DNA from: Chaetoceros tenuissimus
Taxonomy: Eukaryota; Bacillariophyta; Thalassiosirophyceae; Chaetocerotales; Chaetocerotaceae
Reading direction: 5' to 3'
DNA: 64,000 nt
NCBI GenBank assembly: GCA_021927905.1
Contig: BLLK01000069.1
Span: 1,054,001 to 1,118,000, forward strand
The notes under the pieces were generated by a model. The model had not been told where the DNA came from. It ran no database searches and saw only the letters and a program-made list of their open reading frames with translations. Shown here piece by piece: positions 56,301 through 64,000 of this stretch; the stretch's first letter is position 1, and each line of letters starts with the position of its first letter. The translations under genes were made by a program, and so were the position numbers.

Positions 56301-58861
56301 TTCAACTCATGTATGATGGTCAAGTGACATCGTTTATACCTGTGAGTGCTTCAGCTCCGGATATAAAGATGGCACTTGAACAACTTCCAGCTATTCGAGA
56401 TGTTGCCGTTTCAAAGAATGACAGTATCAACCCGTCTCTGAACATTTTGACACAGAATTTAATTTCACATTACGAAATAACTTTTGTTGCAAATGATGGG
56501 GACATTGCTTCGCTCAGTGTCGATTTTACGGGAGCTCAAACTGTCAACAATGACATAAATGTTGTTATTTTTGAAGGAAACAATATTGTAAATGAGAATG
56601 GATTTAAACTTTCTTCTGCGCAACCAGGTGAAAAGCCACTAGCGTATTCTTCCTCTGGTCTTTTGGACAAGTCAATTTCATCATTTGAAATGACAGGACT
56701 AATCACAGGAAAGGAGTATTTTGTCAGTGTGTCTGCAATGAATCATATTCATGGATATGGTCCAAGAATATTGCCCTCACCAATGTCCATCATACCACCG
56801 ATTCAAGTACCACAGCCACCGGAAAATATAATGATTGATGTCAACTTTGGAGTCAGTGATAGCATCAAGGTGTCTTATGATGCTCCTTTGAGTAATGGTG
56901 GTGATGACATCTCCCGATATCGAATTGAGATTGATCCAACACCATCGTTTGACAACCCAATTGTTCAAAGTGAAATTTGTCCACCATACAATAAACGCAC
57001 AGTTTGGAGAGTTGAAACCAAAGCGAATGATGGCGCCGTAATTAGTGGCGGAAGCTTCATTTTGCAATTGTCTGGAAATGGAATTTCACGCGTGAGTGAT
57101 GAGATCCCATACAATGCTGTCGCCCTTGCTCAAAACGAAACAGGAACGATTGAATGGTTCAATGACACAGACTTTATGGTCTCTGATAATAGTGTCTTTG
57201 TCATGACTTCACCAGCCACTGTAATGGAGGGACTGCTTTTCGAAGGCGATCGTGTACAATTCACTGGGCAATCTAGCGCAAACAAATTGTATAAATTGGC
57301 AGCTGTACAAGGTAATACATTAACATTATCTGAGTCGTTTTCGGGAAATAGTGGACCTCAAAAAATATCAAGACACTATGGAGGCCGAGGAAATCCCTCA
57401 ATGTCAAGACTTTACTGTGAATACGATGAGACTCTTTGTACTCAGGAAACGTTGAAATTGGGAGGAAGCATGCAAAAGAAAATCCAGAAACTATCAGATA
57501 TCATTGATTTGGGAGTTGTAGTAGACAGAGATGGACCTACTTCTCAGAATGAATTTCTTTGGCGCATAACATTTCTAGATAATCCTCCTTCTGGCGGTAG
57601 CGATTTTCATTTGGATGTTATGACATCCAGTCTTTCTACTGTAAATGGAGTTGGCTCTGCTTCTGTAGTGACCACACTAGTGACAGATGGTGAATCAGAC
57701 CAAGATTGTATTGGGACTAAAGTTGTGCCTAGGTATGGAGGCTTGGTTAAGGGTCTTGAATACTACGTAAGAGTATTTGCTGTGAATTCAGAAGGATACT
57801 CCACTGCGATGACAGCAGGAAAGGCACAAGCACCAATTGTTGTTCCAGGTCCTCCAACAAGCGTCAGTTTGGATGTAGTGTCATCTACAGAGCTCCGAGT
57901 TATGTTTGCACCTCCAGTCGACAATGGAGGTGATGTGATTACAAAGTACTTGATTGAATGGAGCACTAATTCTGCATTCGAAAATGTAGGCTCTTCCACA
58001 GTAGAATATTTATTGGGAGGATCACCATTTTTCAAAACTATTGATGGCCTTGTTACTGGAGTAAACTACTACGTCCGAGTGAAGGCTGGAAATAGCCAAG
58101 GGTATGGTAAAGGTCAAGCGTCTTCACCTCCATTTTTGAATCCGCACAAGGAACCCAGTGCTCCGGCTGAAGTGAACCTTGGAATAACTTCCGATTCAAT
58201 GCTTACTGTTGGGTGGACACCCCCAATCAATGATGGAGGCGACACTATCAGGTCATATAGAATTGAATGGGACACAAAAGCTGCATTCACATCTACCAAC
58301 ATGATGCCTCATAAAGGCTTTGTAGATGTGGATGGAGAAGAAAGAAGTCACACAATTGAAATGCTCTCTCCTTCAAAGGTCTACTTTGTTAGAGTATTTG
58401 CTTACAACACAAAGGGATCTTCGCTACCAACAATATCTGAGCCTCTTTTTGTTTCTCCTAAAACTCAGGTTCCTGGAATAGTCACAGGTTTTGTAGTTTA
58501 CACAGCAAGTAGTGGGGAGTCAGGTGCCATCGACGTACATTGGCAACCTCCTTTGGTACCTCATCATGGTATCCCTTGTGCTGGTTCAATTGGGTCGCCT
58601 CTGGTATGCCCAATTAAGTTTGGAGGAGGTGTACCACAAAGTAATGGAGGAGAGCCAATCAAAGAGTATGAAATAGAATGGAATGAAAGGTTGGACTTTG
58701 AGGGAAGCGATGGCGGTAGAAAGGTTGTCTATGGAAGCAGTAGTACTTTCACAAGGGTTGAGAATTTGACAGTAGGGCGTGAGTACTTTGTAAGAGTTTT
58801 AGCTCGGAATATCGTAGGGTCGGGCTCATTCACAGAGCCTCAATTAATACTTGTGTCATGA
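41376..58861 (+). CDS. Giant secreted FN3 / beta-module repeat protein (about 5,803 residues)
   Basis: The start is a 17-nt first exon (41376-41392, MKLII plus two bases), spliced across a 74-nt intron (GTAAGA...TTCTAG) to one 17,395-nt exon from 41467. This start gives a clean signal peptide (PLLAISTTYLCLLIFVLFPS then ISAF). No later membrane helix is seen, so the protein is probably secreted or wall-bound. Three module types are visible: (1) about 12 FN3 domains, clustered near the N-terminus and in the last third (typical PPxNG-GxxIxxYxIEW); (2) more than twenty copies of a ~100-residue beta module with core GxFxLxFxG, DASAxxVxxALExL, VxVxR and WxITFxxxxG; (3) short inserts with a GDRI-like turn nested in module 2. 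A 13-residue EVQ/EIQ ladder lies at 44675-45030. Function unknown; adhesion, matrix or frustule roles are plausible. Confidence 0.85.
44675..45030 (+). repeat. EVQ/EIQ ladder: nine protein repeats of 13-14 residues
   Basis: Nine consecutive units each start EVQ or EIQ (EVQTFGLAAESLIN, EVQVLEATVEVTN, EIQSVRTAVAGVD, EIQTVTLTSDDVIA, EVQTLHLTALDSD, EVQSIVPVADDID, EIQQIRVSGDDIP, EIQVAKVSVPRQN, EVQKLGIAI). DNA identity between units is low, so it is an old repeat kept at the protein level. A three-unit ladder recurs at 52084-52190. Confidence 0.9.
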
Positions 58862-58907
58862 TAAAAAAGAATAATTATTTGAAATAAAAACACTTTGCAT
58901 ATATTGT

Positions 58908-58918
58908 CCCCCCCCCCC
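58908..58918. repeat. Eleven-base C run in a convergent 3' region
   Basis: A homopolymer between the stop of the giant gene and the stop of the coiled-coil gene. Its length is prone to sequencing error. Confidence 0.85.
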
Positions 58919-58938
58919 TGAGCCCCAAAGATTTAGAG

Positions 58939-59451
58939 TTAAGTCGCATGGTGAAAACAAAATTCTTCCGCATGTTGAATCATCCTTTCAAGTTTCGAAG
59001 TACCCTCTTCGACAACGTGCGCTGCTTCTTCAAACATCTTCACTTTTGTCTGTGTCTCTTTTAAACCAAGTGCTCGTTCTTGTTTATAGACCTCTTTTTC
59101 TGCTTGTAGACGCTCAATCTCCGCTTTCAATTCTAGAATTTTTGAACAAGTTTGGAATTCTTGTCTTTCTACCTCTTGTTTCCAATTTTCCTTTTCTCTA
59201 TCTAAAAAGACTTTGACTTCCTTTAAATTGAGCAAGGAATCTTTTGCATATTGATTGGCTACACCAATTCCAATCATATTCTTGATACGTAGTTGCTCAG
59301 GAATTTTCTGATTGTTTTCAATTGCCACTGCAAGACTAGTCTTGTCCTTACATGTTTCTATAAAGCGGCTATCAAGATGAAGTTCCTTTAGGAGAGAATC
59401 TAGACCCACAGTTGAGGCTTGAACAAGGGCCTCAATCCGTTTTGGAGGCAT
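58939..59451 (-). CDS. Coiled-coil protein of unknown function
   Basis: A single exon of 170 residues starting at ATG 59451 (MPPKRIEALVQAS). The first half is mixed helical; the second half (about residues 75-150) has a clear heptad pattern rich in Glu, Lys and Leu (LNLKEVKVFLDREKENWKQE, KAEIERLQAEKEVYKQE). No signal, membrane segment or known domain was recognised. It may be a small structural or scaffold protein. It is convergent with the giant FN3 gene, with fewer than 80 bp between the stops. Confidence 0.65.
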   Translation of the reverse strand: MPPKRIEALVQASTVGLDSLLKELHLDSRFIETCKDKTSLAVAIENNQKIPEQLRIKNMIGIGVANQYAKDSLLNLKEVKVFLDREKENWKQEVERQEFQTCSKILELKAEIERLQAEKEVYKQERALGLKETQTKVKMFEEAAHVVEEGTSKLERMIQHAEEFCFHHAT

Positions 59452-59902
59452 CTGACTAAAGATTTTCTTTGCTAAGAATTACCATCTAAAGAATTAGTTA
59501 TGGGTGAAAGAGATGCAACATCCGGACTAATTGGCACATTTTGAGACTCGACAAGAAAATAGATTGTACTTACCAATCATAGTGCCCTTATATGAGAACG
59601 GAGACCTGACTACTTAGAATAGACTCGCTCATTCATAATAACTTGAAATTTTTCATTTTTTACACATGTTTGATGTTGGAGTTCGCATAGAAAAATGTCC
59701 CTTTGTGGTCTGTCTATCCATCAATGTTCTACACGAACCCCTTTCCATCGCGGATACTCTCTGTACTATTCCATGCACCTGATGCACCACACTTTCATCT
59801 TTCTTTTTCACTTTTCATTAATTAGAAGTTAGAAGCTTTAAGTCTCGTAACATTTCCAACCAAATTTTACAATTTTCCCAGTACCTTATATCTATCGCAA
59901 TA
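59452..59902. promoter_or_regulatory. Divergent promoter region between the coiled-coil gene and NAR1
   Basis: AT-rich, no specific motif or gene found. Confidence 0.4.
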
Positions 59903-61924
59903 ATGTCTGTGAAGATAGCGGACGTTGACGATTACATTAACCCCTCTCAGGCCTGCATCAACCCACTCTTTACAGATCAAAAGACAAAGAAAGAAAAAGA
60001 TGAAGATGGTGTATTGAACACGAAAAGAAACACTACTGTAAAATCTGCTCGTAGAAGGCGGAGGAAGCCTCTTCAACTAGGAATGGAATCTGACGAAGGT
60101 CAGAGTGCAGTTAGTGGCATAGTATCAGAATCTAAGCGGCCGACATTGTCCTATGCTCTAGATGATGATTTAGCTTCTACAGAAAAGGCAATTGAATCTA
60201 CAAGTGTGAATATCCAAGAAAAGAAACCTCAAAAGGCGTCACTAACAGTTGCAGATTGCTTAGCTTGTAGCGGATGTATAACTTCTGCAGAAGCTGTATT
60301 AGTTACTCAGCACTCTGTCGAAGCACTCATGAAAAATTGCAAAGAAAAAAGTGATGTAAGGATTGTCTTTACTCTTTCTCCAGCAACGATTGCAGACTTT
60401 TGCAGAATATTGTTCAAAGAAGAAAACAATGATGCAAAAGAAATAAAAGAAAAAACTTTTAACATTCTTTGTGCATATCTGAAAACAAAATTTAATGCTG
60501 ATGCTGTATTGGATGGAGAAGTACCTCAACAAATATCTTTAATCAAGTCTGCGATGGAATTTTGTGATCGATATAGATATGTTGAACAACTAGGGAAAAA
60601 GAAAACAAGCAACACCGAGAATGAAATAAGTTTATCAACGCCATCAATTGCATTGTCGGCTACGGAAACAAGATATCTTAGTCGTGACGATGACAGTGAC
60701 ATGAAAGGAGTGGAAATCAAGCATAAGGGTGGATATGATGAACGTCTTGACTTTTCAACATCATCAAATAATCAAGTGAGCAAGAATCAAGCACTTCCAC
60801 TTCTAGCCTCGTCGTGTCCAGGATTTGTATGTTATGTCGAGAAAAGTGTGCCAGAAGCAGTACCAAATCTTTGTACTGTGAAAAGTCCAATGGCAATCGC
60901 AGGAAGTATTTACAAACATGAAAAAGATATGAAAAAGCTTCTACAAACTTACAACATTCACAGGGATATAAATCATGCACAAGATGTAAAGATCTATCAT
61001 GTTTGCATTATGCCATGTCATGATAAAAAGTTGGAAGCTGGCAGAAAAGATCTTGCTTGGGAGGCATTCAATCAACAACAAGAGGAGCTCATACCAGACA
61101 TAGATTTAGTCATTACGACCAATGAATTGTTTGGAGTTCTGGTCGATAGTGCTTTGGAAAATCAAGATAACGAAATTTCTAAAGATATGGATTTCTCAGA
61201 AAAAATAGAAGTAGTGCAAAAATATATAGGATCAATAGAACTTGATGAATGCAAAGATACAGAGAAGAAGCTTTCTAATGAAATTGTGGAGACTTTGAAC
61301 ACTGCAACCATGAGAGGTAGTGGCTCATACGCGGAATTTATTTTTCGATTTGCATGCAATGAACTTTTTGGACATGTTATACCAACTCATGATGCGTTAC
61401 CTTGGAAAAAGGTTGGTAATGCTTCAAATAGAAGAAGGCGAAAAATGAAAGTAGGTGATGACAACACATTCAGTGATTCCAGCGAAGTAGAACTTTTCCA
61501 ACATATTGATGGTAGCTACTCCTTTACTAGGAAATCAGAAGAAGACAATTTGAAGTTAAAGTTCGCTACAGCATATGGTTTCAAAAATATCCAAATCATG
61601 ATGTCAAAAGTTGCTACTGGAGAAATGAAAATGAATGGGTATCACTATATTGAGGCCATGGCATGTCCGTCGGGGTGTCTCAATGGAGGGGGTCAAACTC
61701 ATGCTTTAGATTCCAAAAAGAGGGAAAGACCATCTGAAATGAAAAGTAGAGTTGAAAAGACAAGAAATTTTATTGCCAATTTTCTACCATCAGCAACGTT
61801 ACAAAGATTCCAAGCAGATGAAGCAATGTATCAACATCTCCGGACTCGGTTCCATGTTGTCCCAAAGCTGGAATTGACAATGGGTGCTGCGAGTGGAGTA
61901 GCAGTTGAGAACACACACTGGTAA
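59903..61924 (+). CDS. NAR1: Cytosolic Fe-S assembly factor NAR1 (NARFL/CIAO3, iron-only hydrogenase-like)
   Basis: A single exon of 673 residues, longer than usual because of low-complexity inserts. It begins SVKIADVDDYINPSQACINP with the first conserved Cys, then CLACSGC for the N-terminal cluster. The hydrogenase-like core has SSCPGFVCYVEKS, IMPCHDKKLEA and ACPSGCLNGGGQ, which supply the H-cluster-type Cys ligands. NAR1 bridges the early and late cytosolic iron-sulfur assembly machinery and does not evolve hydrogen. Inserts between residues ~20-110 and ~200-285 and a KVGN...RRRRKMKVGDD stretch are extra. The chain ends in Trp (ENTHW), similar to the C-terminal aromatic signal that targets clients to the CIA complex. 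Confidence 0.92.
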   Translation: MSVKIADVDDYINPSQACINPLFTDQKTKKEKDEDGVLNTKRNTTVKSARRRRRKPLQLGMESDEGQSAVSGIVSESKRPTLSYALDDDLASTEKAIESTSVNIQEKKPQKASLTVADCLACSGCITSAEAVLVTQHSVEALMKNCKEKSDVRIVFTLSPATIADFCRILFKEENNDAKEIKEKTFNILCAYLKTKFNADAVLDGEVPQQISLIKSAMEFCDRYRYVEQLGKKKTSNTENEISLSTPSIALSATETRYLSRDDDSDMKGVEIKHKGGYDERLDFSTSSNNQVSKNQALPLLASSCPGFVCYVEKSVPEAVPNLCTVKSPMAIAGSIYKHEKDMKKLLQTYNIHRDINHAQDVKIYHVCIMPCHDKKLEAGRKDLAWEAFNQQQEELIPDIDLVITTNELFGVLVDSALENQDNEISKDMDFSEKIEVVQKYIGSIELDECKDTEKKLSNEIVETLNTATMRGSGSYAEFIFRFACNELFGHVIPTHDALPWKKVGNASNRRRRKMKVGDDNTFSDSSEVELFQHIDGSYSFTRKSEEDNLKLKFATAYGFKNIQIMMSKVATGEMKMNGYHYIEAMACPSGCLNGGGQTHALDSKKRERPSEMKSRVEKTRNFIANFLPSATLQRFQADEAMYQHLRTRFHVVPKLELTMGAASGVAVENTHW

Positions 61925-62107
61925 TCAAATAATATGTCATAACTACTAAAATTACGATAGGAACTACTCTCATGTAAGCTAATTGTAGTTTTTCCATGTC
62001 AATGTTCCAAGGATTGAGTTGGAGTTGTGTGTGATATTGAAAAGCCTCGGATAGTGCCCCCATACTCAGCTGAAACAAATTTATTCTTCAATTGCACATT
62101 ATAATAT

Positions 62108-63358
62108 TCATTGCGAAGTCTCAGCAGATTCAATTTTACGTGAAGCCTTACCCCTACCACGACCTCTACCTCTTCCTTGGCGATTTCTGACTCGACCACC
62201 TCTTCTTCCTTGCCTATCTTCAGATTTACTATCAGATTCACTTCGATCTTTGTCTTCATCCGATTCGGGAATCTTCAAGAATATCTTTTGCAACTGTAAG
62301 GTTGCGTTATCGACCGGTCTAGCCTTTCCACTTATGATGAGTAGCGTAGTACATGGAACATCAACCTTCTTCCCCTTGGATACAGGTTTCGATTCCTCAC
62401 TTTCTTCGGTATCGTCCTCTTCTACTTCGTCTGATGACTCAGCCATTTTCTTTCTTCTAATTACTGTATTGGTAGATTTTCCGATTATTCGAATTCTGCC
62501 TAGTGACGGAACAAGATGATACAATTCAGAGGGCACTGTTATAGTTTTCTCCGAAAATTTCGAGTCTTTCTTCGATGTGACTTCTATTGTAATATTTGGT
62601 CCATCACCTGTTGCCAATAACTCTTCTATTTTTTCATTGCTTGGATCTGTATTCAAATTAGCATAATTTGGAGGTGGGCTACAAACAGCTTTTAGCATTT
62701 GTGCAAGACATTTCTCTACATTAAACAAGTCACCTTCTAGCTGGACTATATTGATATTGGTTGAAGAAGTTCTTTCCATATTTCTATGTGGAACCATGAT
62801 TCTGACATTATTGTCAGCACTAAGTGTAGCTATAGTCAATCCTTTCTTTCCGATGATTGCTGAGTGTTTAGATCTATGAATCGGAATATCAAGCACAACA
62901 TCATCTAGTTCTGATGATAAATCGTATTGTTCTGATTCGTTTGGAAAACCAGGGCAAAGTAAAGGAATCAAAAGTTTTGCAGCTGTGAAGCACCCTATAG
63001 GATCTCCACGAATTAAGACAGGAGTCCAAAGTGACGACTCATCAAATGAACTTTCGCCTTTTTCTGTGTTGGTATTTCTGCTGTCAATATCATCATCCCC
63101 TGTATGAGATAGATGGTGTTCGTTTCCATTAGAGCCTGAAACGACACTTATACGAATAGGTCCCCAGCTTTTCTTCAGGGCTTCCCTTTGTATCTGTAAG
63201 ATGGTGTTGCCCCTTCTTCCTATGATTGCACCGACCCTTGACGGTGGGATGTAACAAGTCAACAAACACTGATGTGCAGGATGTGCAATGGCATTACGAC
63301 ATTGAGATATCTCTTTAGCTATATCCAGATCAGTGTTCTCGCTTTCCTGCGGGTTCAT
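62108..63358 (-). CDS. KH-domain RNA-binding protein with an Arg/Gly-rich tail
   Basis: A single exon of 416 residues. KH domain 1 lies near residues 30-80 (PPSRVGAIIGRRGNTILQIQ) and KH domain 2 near 150-210 (IHRSKHSAIIGKKGLTIATL), each with the G-x-x-G nucleic-acid loop (GRRG, GKKG). A third similar but degenerate stretch (LVPSLGRIRIIGKSTNTVI) follows. The tail is acidic, then ends in RGG-like repeats (RRGGRVRNRQGRGRGRGRG). Proteins of this layout bind single-stranded RNA to control stability, translation or transport. Which RNA is unknown. The start at 63358 is the first ATG, ahead of the KH region. Confidence 0.82.
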   Translation of the reverse strand: MNPQESENTDLDIAKEISQCRNAIAHPAHQCLLTCYIPPSRVGAIIGRRGNTILQIQREALKKSWGPIRISVVSGSNGNEHHLSHTGDDDIDSRNTNTEKGESSFDESSLWTPVLIRGDPIGCFTAAKLLIPLLCPGFPNESEQYDLSSELDDVVLDIPIHRSKHSAIIGKKGLTIATLSADNNVRIMVPHRNMERTSSTNINIVQLEGDLFNVEKCLAQMLKAVCSPPPNYANLNTDPSNEKIEELLATGDGPNITIEVTSKKDSKFSEKTITVPSELYHLVPSLGRIRIIGKSTNTVIRRKKMAESSDEVEEDDTEESEESKPVSKGKKVDVPCTTLLIISGKARPVDNATLQLQKIFLKIPESDEDKDRSESDSKSEDRQGRRGGRVRNRQGRGRGRGRGKASRKIESAETSQ

Positions 63359-63635
63359 CCTCCTACTTTAGATTAGACTTTACTTTCACGTTATAGCGTC
63401 GCAAAGAATAATTTATTAGTGTTTCACAATCAATATTCTTCGTAGACTGATGATAGTAGTAATTATGAGTTCAATCAATGTTCACAAAAAAATGGATCTT
63501 ATTAGAAGGGACAGTCTTCTCATCTTTAACTAAAACCCTACCCAACATGGATGATATACCCAATGCTGCATTTCTTAGAAAATGCTTGAGAGGTAAGATC
63601 CTAATTCTATCTGGATTAGAGTAATTATTAGTCTA

Positions 63636-64000
63636 TTATTTCTTACTTTTTCGCCGAGCCATTGCTTCTTCTGCTCTTTTCCTCAGAATTTCCATCTTTG
63701 CAGCTTTTCTTCCAGCCTCAGCCTCTTCGTCTAATTCTCCTACTTTCTTAGCTTCTTCAGCCTCTGCAACCGCTTTTGCAGCTTCTTTGGCTGCTTTTCT
63801 CTTTGCCATTGCTTCTTCTGCCCTTTTCTGAAGCATTTTTAGCTTTTCTTCCTTCCTTGCAGCTTCTTCAGCAGAGATTCTTGCAGCTTCTTCTGCAGCC
63901 TTCAGTTCTTCATCATCAAAATCATCTTCGTCCTTGAGAAATTCTTCCGTGTCATCAGTTTCAAATGATACTTCTGAATTCATTAATTCGAATCCCTCAT
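63636..64000 (-). CDS. Ala/Glu/Lys-rich helical protein (5' end beyond window)
   Basis: The frame runs from the right edge (open upstream of ATG 63983) to a stop at 63636, so the true start may lie outside. The visible 115 or more residues are an acidic segment followed by long Ala/Glu/Lys helical repeats; the phrase KRAEEAMAKRKAAKE recurs in near form as KRAEEAMARRKSKK at the end. This is a charged single-helix or coiled-coil tail with no recognisable domain. It could be the C-terminus of a larger protein. Confidence 0.55.
   Translation of the reverse strand, partial: EGFELMNSEVSFETDDTEEFLKDEDDFDDEELKAAEEAARISAEEAARKEEKLKMLQKRAEEAMAKRKAAKEAAKAVAEAEEAKKVGELDEEAEAGRKAAKMEILRKRAEEAMARRKSKK

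Noticed and set aside
63555-63605. Possible first exon on the plus strand (ATG at 63548 with a GTAAGA donor)
   Set aside because: No downstream exon could be placed, since the following sequence is coding on the other strand.

Overview
This window reads as nuclear DNA of a photosynthetic stramenopile, most likely a diatom. The reasons are AT-rich, densely packed genes on both strands; few short GT-AG introns (62-112 nt in the ones resolved here); a presequence with an Ala-Phe junction of the diatom plastid type (gene at 5535-6476); and secreted or membrane proteins carrying modules common in diatoms (a Cys-rich module ending ACCVCGGG, Ser/Pro spacers, a class C receptor with a solute-binding-like ectodomain). 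The species cannot be named from the sequence alone. No rRNA, tRNA, CRISPR array or viral fossil was recognised.

Layout. 1-10 kb: a 5'-cut cytochrome b5 membrane protein, a class C GPCR, a PhyH-type dioxygenase, and two tandem LNR-TM-RING-H2 genes. 10-23 kb: a damaged pirin gene, a phosphagen kinase, a head-to-head pair of JmjC/cupin hydroxylases, a secreted metzincin protease, VPS45, and a second seven-helix receptor. 23-27 kb: a GH43-like propeller protein and an NCKX-type exchanger. 27-38 kb: a DUF3593-DUF2499 membrane protein, a fucosyltransferase-like gene, NAA30, and an AGFG-type ArfGAP. This block contains a 4.1-kb tandem duplication whose two ends fall inside the two flanking genes. 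38-41 kb: a multipass membrane protein and a 683-bp non-autonomous DNA transposon with 56-bp terminal inverted repeats and a 9-bp target duplication. 41.4-58.9 kb: one gene for a secreted protein of about 5,803 residues, built from FN3 domains and a repeated beta-rich module. 59-64 kb: a coiled-coil protein, the Fe-S assembly factor NAR1, a KH-domain RNA-binding protein, and the cut end of an Ala/Lys/Glu-rich protein.

How the genes relate. This is an ordinary mixed eukaryotic neighbourhood, not a pathway cluster. Several products act at the cell surface or in the secretory route (two receptors, two LNR-RING proteins, metalloprotease, GH43-like and fucosyltransferase-like enzymes, JmjC hydroxylases, VPS45, ArfGAP, giant FN3 protein). 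Local duplication recurs: the LNR-RING pair, the JmjC pair and the 4.1-kb unit.

Most unusual items: the giant protein with its 13-residue EVQ/EIQ ladder and recurrent nested inserts; the 4.1-kb duplication, identical over its left three quarters and divergent on the right; the transposon with exact target duplication; and a foldback repeat in a divergent promoter. Reading-frame breaks in three otherwise conserved genes may be real lesions or assembly errors.
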